Below, in pieces: positions 1-4,087 of a stretch of DNA of 5,133 nt. A program made the position numbers and the translations under genes. Position 1 is the first letter of the stretch, and each line of letters opens with the position of its first letter. Below the pieces are notes generated by a model. It was not told where the DNA came from and did not search any database. It worked only from the letters and a program-made list of their open reading frames with translations. Origin of the DNA: Thauera sp. (lineage in GTDB: Bacteria > Pseudomonadota > Gammaproteobacteria > Burkholderiales > Rhodocyclaceae); NCBI GenBank assembly GCA_003446655.1, contig DMCZ01000031.1, positions 1 through 5,133 of the forward strand. Direction: 5' to 3'.

Positions 1-52
1 GATATAATAACTCACCTCTTCGTCGACAGCGTCAGATGTGTAGAAGAGAAAG
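1..52 (+). other. Sequencing-adapter remnant (Nextera/Tn5 read-1 adapter)
   Basis: Positions 20-52 align without gaps to the 33-base Illumina Nextera read-1 adapter as I remember it: TCGTCGGCAGCGTC followed by the 19-base Tn5 mosaic end. 30 of 33 bases agree; the mismatches are at 26 (A for G), 43 (G for T) and 50 (A for C). Bases 12-19 (tcacctct) sit where an i5 index would be and resemble the index TATCCTCT at 6 of 8 positions. Bases 1-11 only loosely resemble the preceding flow-cell primer. The adapter-specific 14 bases next to the mosaic end argue against a natural Tn5 end. I infer that genomic sequence starts near base 53 and that base quality here is poor. Confidence 0.88.
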
Positions 53-149
53 ATGGGAGGCAGCGGATCCACGCCCAAGCCGCACCGGGCTGCTGGGTTG
101 GCTTCGCAAGGGCTCTGCCGGGCTCAACCGTGATTCGTGACATTCTGCA

Positions 150-177
150 GTGACAGTGCAGACATCCTGTGGATAAT
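150..177 (+). promoter_or_regulatory. Candidate sigma-70 promoter for the sensor/GGDEF/EAL gene
   Basis: A -35-like GTGACA (150-155, 5 of 6 to TTGACA) is separated by 16 bases from a -10-like GATAAT (172-177, 5 of 6 to TATAAT). Transcription would start near 184 and leave a leader of about 110 bases before the TTG start at 297. The rest of 53-296 shows no convincing gene. It contains a GTGA motif three times (130-133, 137-140, 150-153), an inverted repeat CTGCA/TGCAG (145-149 and 157-161) and a small palindrome GAGAT-A-ATCTC (188-198). Matches of this quality occur by chance, so the call is tentative. Confidence 0.35.
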
Positions 178-286
178 CGCGACCATCGAGATAATCTCCA
201 CCCGCCGGCGCCGCCCCGCCGGACTTTTCTGAACGCGGCAAGCACCTGCTCACGGTCAACGCTGCACGACGTCCTTCGATTCAGCC

Positions 287-299
287 GGAGCCTTGCTTG
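287..299 (+). promoter_or_regulatory. Ribosome binding site supporting the TTG start at 297
   Basis: GGAG at 287-290 lies 6 bases before the TTG at 297-299, a normal Shine-Dalgarno spacing. The in-frame ATG at 312 has no purine-rich motif at a suitable distance (GGAG would be 21 bases away). This favours the TTG start, although either choice leaves the first membrane segment intact. Confidence 0.5.
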
Positions 300-1343
300 C
301 ACTCCAACCAGATGACCGCGCGACATTCTGCCGTGCGAGGCCGCATCGGGCCCACGCTGGTCCACGCCTTGGTCGTGATCGTGCTGGTGGTCGGGCTGCT
401 GGGCAGCTTTCTGGTATTTTCGTATCGATCGACCACCATTGCAGCCGAAGAGGCGGTGAGCAAGGAAGCGAGCCTGCTGGCAGCCAAGCTCGAAGGGACA
501 CTGCGCCGCATCGACATGAGCCTCACCACCTTGCGCGAGCACTATGTCGTAGCCGACCTCCACTCGCCCAGCGACACTGCGGAGGGCGGAGCAGACGACC
601 TGAGAAGTCACATCCACCAGCTTTCCCGCAAGTTTCCCGAGATCCTTTCAATCCTCATCACCGATGCCGCGGGAAAGGTGCGCGCCAGCGGCTTCGCCGA
701 GCCGCCCAAGTGGGACATTGCCGATCGTGAATACTTTCAACGGGCACGATCGACCCCGTCGGAAACGACCCTGTTCTCGCCCGCACTGCTCGCCAAGGAC
801 CCACCCGCCCCCGCGGTCGTCGGCTACCAGTCCATCCTCGACGCCGCAGGCGAGTTCGATGGAGTCGTCTCCATCGCCATCAACCTGTCGAGTTTCAAGT
901 CCTTGCTGGCCGGGGCCACAACGGGCAGCAAGGGCATGGTGGCCGTACGCCGCAGTGACGACAGCCGTCTCGTCATGCGCTGGCCCGAGGCGCCGACCCG
1001 AATCAACCAGCCCGCCCCGCAGCTCGCGCCCTTCGTCAAGGTGCAAGCTGGAGCGCACGCGGGCGTAGTGCGCGGGCTCAGCACCAGCGACGACGTCGAG
1101 CGCATCTTCGGCTTCCAGACGCTGGACGACTACCCCTTCTTCGTGGTGGTCGGGCGCAGTGTGGATGAGCAGTTCGCGCTGTGGGAGAAAACGGCCCTGA
1201 TGGCGGCGGTCATCGCCTTCGTCACCCTCGCGCTGCTACTGGCCGTTCAGCTCAGCCTGGCCAGAAGCCGCGCCCGCCTGGCGCAGAACGAACACCACTT
1301 CGACGCGCTGATCGACAGCCGCCACGAAGTGACCTGCGTCTAG
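297..1343 (+). CDS. N-terminal fragment: two-TM periplasmic sensor (Cache/PDC-like)
   Basis: This 348-residue piece carries the input half of the broken c-di-GMP protein. A basic N-terminus is followed by a hydrophobic segment at about 21-42 (LVHALVVIVLVVGLLGSFLV), a periplasmic domain of about 250 residues, and a second hydrophobic segment at about 299-318. The periplasmic domain shows features of the double-Cache/PDC fold: a long helix from 46 on, then DREYF at 143-147 within a W-D-I-x-D-R-x-Y-F context, and a later strand GVVSIAINL. Such domains often bind small organic ligands, but nothing here identifies the ligand. After TM2 come a linker and the first residues of PAS1, where TAG ends the frame at residue 348 in mid-domain. 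If translated as read, the product would be a membrane sensor without output. TTG 297 is chosen over ATG 312 because of GGAG at 287-290. Confidence 0.75.
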   Translation: MHSNQMTARHSAVRGRIGPTLVHALVVIVLVVGLLGSFLVFSYRSTTIAAEEAVSKEASLLAAKLEGTLRRIDMSLTTLREHYVVADLHSPSDTAEGGADDLRSHIHQLSRKFPEILSILITDAAGKVRASGFAEPPKWDIADREYFQRARSTPSETTLFSPALLAKDPPAPAVVGYQSILDAAGEFDGVVSIAINLSSFKSLLAGATTGSKGMVAVRRSDDSRLVMRWPEAPTRINQPAPQLAPFVKVQAGAHAGVVRGLSTSDDVERIFGFQTLDDYPFFVVVGRSVDEQFALWEKTALMAAVIAFVTLALLLAVQLSLARSRARLAQNEHHFDALIDSRHEVTCV

Positions 1344-1361
1344 CTCCCCGATACCACGCTC

Positions 1362-2744
1362 ATGTCCTGCAACCTGCGCTATGCGGAACTGCTGGGCAAG
1401 GATGCGTCGGCCCTGCCCGGCAAGCGCTGGATAGACTTCATCCCGCAAGACAAGCAGGACGAGACGCGCGAGAGCCTGCACACGCTGCTGGCTGGCAGCG
1501 GCACTTTGACGAGCGAGCGCGAGATCAAGCGTCCTGACGGAAGCACGTGCTGGATTCGCTGGCTGGACCAGCCCATCCTCGACCGCGAGGGCAGATGCGT
1601 CGAAATCAGGTCGATCGGTCAGGACATCACCCTGGACAAGCAGAATGCCTTGCGCCTGCGCCAGCTTGCCCAGGCTGTTGAACAGAGCCCGAACTCCATC
1701 GTCATCACCAACACCGATGCCGTCATCGAGTACGCCAACGAAGCCTTCACGCGCACCACAGGCTACGCCTCGGAAGAGGTCATCGGAAAGAATCCGCGCG
1801 TCCTAAATGCAGGCAAGACACCGCGTGAAACCTATGAAGCCTTGTGGCAAGCCCTCACTCGCGGCGACGCATGGCGCGGCGAGTTCTGCAACACGCGCAA
1901 GGACGGCAGCACGTATGTTGAACTCGCCACCATCGCGCCGATCAAGCAGCCCGACGGCAGCATCACGCATTACGTTGCAGTCAAGGAAGACATCACGGAG
2001 CGCCGCGCTGCCGAGGAGCGCATCCAGCAGCTGGCCTATTACGACACGCTCACCGGGCTGCCGAACCGCAGTCTCATGCTGGACCGCCTCAGGCACTCCA
2101 TCCTGTCCAGCGAGCGCAGCAGTGCCCACGGCATGCTGCTACTGCTCGACGTGGACCAGTTCAAGATGCTCAACGACACCCAGGGGCACGAGGCGGGCGA
2201 CGCCCTGTTGCGGGAGGTAGCTCGGCGCCTGCAATCCTCGCTGCGTGCAGAGGACACCGTAGCGCGCCTGGGTGGCGACGACTTCGCCGTGGTCGTCGAG
2301 GCACTCGACGAGGGCCGCGAACTTGCCATCGCCCACGCCGAGAAGATTGCCGAGCAGCTGCACGGGAATTTCCTGCATCCGTTCGAACTCGGCTTGTCGA
2401 GCGGCCCATACCGGGGCACACCCAGCATCGGCGTCACCTTGTTCCAGGGGCGCGCGGCCTCGGCGACGGCCGTGCTGCAACAGGCTGAGGTGGCGCTCTA
2501 CAAGGCCAAGGAAGATGGCCGCAACACGATTCGCTTTTACAGCGAGTCCATGCAATCGGTGGTCGACGCCCGCGCCGAAATGGAGCTCAAACTACGTACT
2601 GCGATTGCCGAGGGCGGTTTTCGCCTGTTCTATCAGCCCCAGCTGAACCGTGATGGAAAGATCGTTGGCGCCGAGGCCCTGATTCGCTGCTTCGACGCCG
2701 GGGGGGAGAATGATTCCCCCCGGCGACTTCATCCCCCTCGCTGA
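1362..2744 (+). CDS. Middle fragment: PAS-PAS-GGDEF and the start of EAL
   Basis: This 460-residue stretch continues in the same frame after the TAG at 1341-1343. It holds most of PAS1 (to about residue 98, ending IGQDITLDKQ), PAS2 (about 102-217, with NSIVITNTDAVIEYANEAF and ending VKEDITERR) and a full GGDEF domain (about 221-393). In the GGDEF domain YYDTLTGLPNR, LLDVDQFKMLND and GHEAGD are canonical; the active-site signature is GGDDF (304-308) instead of GGDEF/GGEEF. The inhibitory I-site RxxD is intact as RAED (295-298), five residues before it. The EAL domain then begins (LFYQPQL, EAL at 438-440) but runs into an out-of-frame tail, NDSPRRLHPPR, after the G7 run. The ATG at 1362 has no visible Shine-Dalgarno and lies inside a PAS fold, so independent translation is unlikely. 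Confidence 0.75.
   Translation: MSCNLRYAELLGKDASALPGKRWIDFIPQDKQDETRESLHTLLAGSGTLTSEREIKRPDGSTCWIRWLDQPILDREGRCVEIRSIGQDITLDKQNALRLRQLAQAVEQSPNSIVITNTDAVIEYANEAFTRTTGYASEEVIGKNPRVLNAGKTPRETYEALWQALTRGDAWRGEFCNTRKDGSTYVELATIAPIKQPDGSITHYVAVKEDITERRAAEERIQQLAYYDTLTGLPNRSLMLDRLRHSILSSERSSAHGMLLLLDVDQFKMLNDTQGHEAGDALLREVARRLQSSLRAEDTVARLGGDDFAVVVEALDEGRELAIAHAEKIAEQLHGNFLHPFELGLSSGPYRGTPSIGVTLFQGRAASATAVLQQAEVALYKAKEDGRNTIRFYSESMQSVVDARAEMELKLRTAIAEGGFRLFYQPQLNRDGKIVGAEALIRCFDAGGENDSPRRLHPPR
2700..2721. repeat. G7/C6 inverted repeat at the frameshift site
   Basis: Seven G (2700-2706) and six C (2716-2721) face each other across 9 bases, and the innermost A2707/T2715 can also pair. The restored reading frame needs six G. 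Such tracts and GC hairpins are prone both to replication slippage and to sequencing or assembly miscalls. Confidence 0.8.
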
Positions 2745-3318
2745 AGACACCGGGCTGATCGTGCCGATTGGCCAATGGGTGCTCGAGGCTGCGTGCGCGC
2801 AGTTGCAGGCATGGCAGCAGGACGACGCCACCCGCGAGTACTGCCTGTCCATCAACGTCAGTGCCCGCCAATTCCACCAGCCCGACTTCGTCGACAAGGT
2901 CCACTCCGCGATCAAGGCCCATCGAATCCCGGCAGGAAAACTGAAGATCGAGCTCACCGAAAGCGTCGTGCTCGACGACATGGCGACCACCGTGACGCGC
3001 ATGGAGGAGATCAAGGCGCTCGGCGTCAGGTTTGCGCTCGACGACTTCGGCACCGGTTACTCCTCACTGTCCTACCTCAAGCAGCTGCCTTTCGATCAGC
3101 TCAAGATCGACCAGGCCTTCGTCCGCGACATGACGCGGGACGACAGAAGCGAAGCCATCGTGCGCGCGATCCTGGCGATGAGCCGCTCGCTCGAGCTCGA
3201 GGTGGTGGCCGAGGGCGTGGAAACGCAGAACCAGCACGAACTGCTGCTGACGCGTGGCTGCGAGATGTTCCAGGGCTACCTGTTCGGGAAGCCGGTACCG
3301 ATCGAGGACTGGCGCTGA
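2710..3318 (+). CDS. C-terminal fragment: EAL phosphodiesterase domain lacking its EAL motif
   Basis: This 202-residue frame is the rest of the EAL domain, displaced by the G7 insertion. The known metal-binding and catalytic positions are all visible: Asn49 in SINVSARQF, the glutamates of ELTES (81-85), Asp111-Asp112 in DDFGTGYSSL, Lys132 and Asp134 in LKIDQAFV, Glu168 in EGVET and Gln188 in FQGYLFGKP. The defining EAL glutamate is upstream in the other frame, so this piece alone should not hydrolyse c-di-GMP. The ATG at 2710 corresponds to an ordinary internal Met of the domain. A GGAG lies only one base before it, which is too close for good initiation. It ends with TGA at 3316-3318, directly before a hairpin. 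I read it as part of the gene starting at 297, not as a separate gene. Confidence 0.75.
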   Translation: MIPPGDFIPLAEDTGLIVPIGQWVLEAACAQLQAWQQDDATREYCLSINVSARQFHQPDFVDKVHSAIKAHRIPAGKLKIELTESVVLDDMATTVTRMEEIKALGVRFALDDFGTGYSSLSYLKQLPFDQLKIDQAFVRDMTRDDRSEAIVRAILAMSRSLELEVVAEGVETQNQHELLLTRGCEMFQGYLFGKPVPIEDWR

Positions 3319-3322
3319 ACCC

Positions 3323-3340
3323 GGCGCGCTGGGGCGCGCC
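3323..3340 (+). terminator. GC hairpin after the sensor/EAL gene, possible terminator
   Basis: A perfect 7-bp stem GGCGCGC / GCGCGCC (3323-3329 and 3334-3340) with a TGGG loop starts 4 bases after the TGA at 3316-3318. Its position suits a transcription end, but no T-run follows (AGCCTCGG), so it is not a textbook intrinsic terminator. It may instead protect the mRNA 3' end. Confidence 0.45.
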
Positions 3341-3458
3341 AGCCTCGGAGTGCAGACGGTTGGCGCCCCCCTGACAGCCCGTCGCGCAGGGCACGAACCA
3401 TGCGCATCCGGCCATCACTTTTCCTGATCCAGAAAATCCGCCAGAACTACGCGTAAAC

Positions 3459-3474
3459 CCGTGATACGTCACGG
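3459..3474. repeat. Inverted repeat CCGTGA-TACG-TCACGG
   Basis: A perfect 6-bp inverted repeat with a 4-base spacer, about 50 bases upstream of the sigma-28 -35 element. Its GTGA...TCAC core is shared with the larger palindrome at 3570-3595, but the inner spacing is 4 rather than 6 bases, so it does not fit Crp/Fnr-family geometry. It may be a regulator site; the function is unknown. Confidence 0.4.
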
Positions 3475-3480
3475 ATGGCA

Positions 3481-3506
3481 CGACCAAGGACACCTAAGAT
3501 TGGTCG
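3481..3506. repeat. Inverted repeat CGACCAA / TTGGTCG
   Basis: Perfect 7-base arms (3481-3487 and 3500-3506) are separated by 12 bases. The repeat ends 19 bases before the sigma-28 -35 element, a position suited to an activator or upstream operator. I do not recognise a known consensus. Confidence 0.4.
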
Positions 3507-3525
3507 CAACGCACGGCTGATTCCT

Positions 3526-3552
3526 TCAAGTTCCCCGTACCAACGCCGATAG
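3526..3552 (+). promoter_or_regulatory. Sigma-28 (FliA) flagellar promoter of cheY-mcp
   Basis: TCAAGTTC (3526-3533), an 11-base spacer, then GCCGATAG (3545-3552). The enterobacterial FliA consensus is TAAAGTTT-N11-GCCGATAA, so 13 of 16 positions match with exact spacing. The TCAAG form of the -35 element is, as I recall, the usual one in Pseudomonas and some other proteobacteria. The start of transcription would fall near 3559-3560, giving a leader of about 160 bases to the cheY ATG. FliA reads late flagellar and chemotaxis genes once the hook is complete, and the downstream genes are of exactly that kind. Confidence 0.75.
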
Positions 3553-3569
3553 CAGATACAAGCGCGCCC

Positions 3570-3595
3570 CATTGCGTGACACCCGTCACGCAATG
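3570..3595. promoter_or_regulatory. Perfect 11-bp-stem palindrome in the cheY leader (operator or mRNA hairpin)
   Basis: The arm ATTGCGTGAC (3571-3580) is mirrored exactly by GTCACGCAAT (3585-3594) around ACCC, and C3570/G3595 adds an eleventh pair. As DNA, the core reads GTGA-N6-TCAC, the geometry of Crp/Vfr-family sites (TGTGA-N6-TCACA), with C/G in place of the outer T/A. As RNA, it would fold into a stable hairpin about 10 bases after the predicted sigma-28 start. No T-run follows on either strand, so it is not an intrinsic terminator. A site just downstream of the start would fit repression or transcript protection. Confidence 0.6.
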
Positions 3596-3719
3596 CTGAA
3601 AACGCGCGCCAGGACTAGATCGCGATCAAGTGTGAAGCAATACAAAGCAGATTTAATCGGCAACCACTCAGCGACCCCAGCCCACCTCCAACGCAAGACC
3701 GCTCAACGATCGATACGCC

Positions 3720-4085
3720 ATGAAAACCATCTTCCTCGTCGATGACTCCGCCACGATCCTCCTGTCCATCTCGGGCATCCTGAGCAAGGCCGGCTACGCC
3801 GTAGAAAAGGCGCCCAGCGCGCTCGACGCCATCAAGAAGTTCCAGGCCGGGGTGAAGGTGGACCTGCTCATCACCGACCTCAACATGCCGGGCATGAACG
3901 GGATCGACTTCATCAAGGAAGTGCGCAAGCTGCCGGCCTACCGCTTCATGCCCATCCTGTTCCTGACCACCGAATCGCAACAGTCGAAGAAGGCCGAAGC
4001 CAAGGCCGCCGGGGCATCGGGGTGGATCGTCAAGCCCGCCTCGGCCGACGAGCTGCTCAACACCATCAAACTGGTCATACGCTGA
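3720..4085 (+). CDS. cheY: CheY-like chemotaxis response regulator
   Basis: A single receiver domain of 121 residues with no output domain, the normal size for CheY. The phosphorylation machinery is complete: acidic pair Asp8-Asp9 (LVDDS), phospho-acceptor Asp53 (LLITDLNMPGMNG), Thr83 in FLTTES and Lys105 in IVKP. Phosphorylated by a CheA kinase, such proteins diffuse to the flagellar motor switch and alter rotation. The residue equivalent to Tyr106 of E. coli CheY is Trp102 (GWIVKP), which I believe is normal for the CheY subtype found in betaproteobacterial clusters with TTESQ...GWIVKP. The gene is preceded by the sigma-28-like promoter and the leader palindrome. It is followed after 2 bases by an mcp, so the two are surely cotranscribed. 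No strong Shine-Dalgarno is visible before the ATG. PilG/PilH-type single-domain regulators also sit near receptors, but the flagellar promoter favours CheY. Confidence 0.88.
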   Translation: MKTIFLVDDSATILLSISGILSKAGYAVEKAPSALDAIKKFQAGVKVDLLITDLNMPGMNGIDFIKEVRKLPAYRFMPILFLTTESQQSKKAEAKAAGASGWIVKPASADELLNTIKLVIR

Positions 4086-4087
4086 TC

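Larger units (their letters stand above)
297..3318 (+). pseudogene. Broken membrane sensor PAS-PAS-GGDEF-EAL protein (c-di-GMP turnover), two lesions
   Basis: One large gene, restored at 1006 residues if the TAG is read through and one G is removed. Order: TM1 (about 21-42), periplasmic Cache/PDC-like sensor (about 46-297), TM2 (about 299-318), PAS1 (about 331-450), PAS2 (about 457-572), GGDEF (about 576-748) and EAL (about 760-1006). GGDEF domains make cyclic di-GMP from GTP and EAL domains hydrolyse it to pGpG. Here the GGDEF signature is the variant GGDDF, while the EAL catalytic residues are all present, so phosphodiesterase is the likelier ancestral output. Lesion 1 is TAG at 1341-1343 in PAS1, in the same frame on both sides. 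Lesion 2 is one extra G in the run 2700-2706; removing it gives FDAGGRMIPPGDF, which has the spacing normal in EAL domains. Sequence on both sides of each lesion is otherwise well conserved, so the breaks are very recent or are sequence errors. In the cell, as read, no full-length protein would be made. Confidence 0.85.
3319..3719. other. 401-base intergenic regulatory region between the c-di-GMP gene and cheY
   Basis: I see no convincing gene here on either strand. The region contains, in order: a 7-bp GC hairpin just after the upstream stop (3323-3340), the inverted repeats 3459-3474 and 3481-3506, a sigma-28-like promoter (3526-3552) and a perfect palindrome in the predicted leader (3570-3595). 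The palindrome is flanked by two direct copies of GCGCGCC (3562-3568 and 3604-3610). A 10-base palindrome GATCGCGATC lies at 3618-3627. Between about 3345 and 3455, and between about 3630 and 3719, I see nothing distinctive. The local sequence after 3610 is more AT-rich than its surroundings, as is common in leaders. Confidence 0.7.

Noticed and set aside
34..52. A natural Tn5/IS50 end, because the mosaic end is present
   Set aside because: The mosaic end is preceded by the 14 bases specific to the Nextera library adapter, and no transposase follows.
104..119. A sigma-54-like GG-N10-GC element before the sensor gene
   Set aside because: Only the GGC and GC parts fit; the TTGC portion of the -12 element is missing.
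12..617. A 201-codon minus-strand open frame covering the window start and the sensor gene's N-terminus
   Set aside because: It overlaps the sensor gene antisense, begins in adapter sequence and has no recognisable domain; GC-rich DNA routinely leaves such open frames.
1341..1343. TAG recoded as an amino acid, or a selenocysteine/pyrrolysine-type readthrough
   Set aside because: Only one such codon is seen, the expected residue is an ordinary Trp, and a second unrelated lesion exists in the same gene. The window gives no evidence for code change.
2700..2744. Programmed ribosomal frameshifting joining the GGDEF and EAL frames
   Set aside because: No recognised slippery heptamer or pause codon is present and EAL proteins are not known to need one; tract-length error or mutation is simpler.
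2710..3318. A stand-alone EAL gene starting at ATG 2710
   Set aside because: It lacks the EAL glutamate, which lies upstream in the other frame, and the GGAG is only one base from the ATG.
3101..3493. A minus-strand 130-codon frame across the gene end and intergenic region
   Set aside because: Arg/Ser/Gly-rich translation without motifs; mostly a shadow of the EAL-domain coding region.
3652..3657. TTTAAT as a sigma-70 -10 element for cheY
   Set aside because: No TTGACA-like hexamer at 16-18 bases upstream; the sigma-28 match is much better.
4017..4037. Trp102 of CheY in place of the Tyr106 switch residue as a novelty
   Set aside because: GWIVKP is, to my knowledge, common in this CheY subtype, so it is an ordinary family feature.
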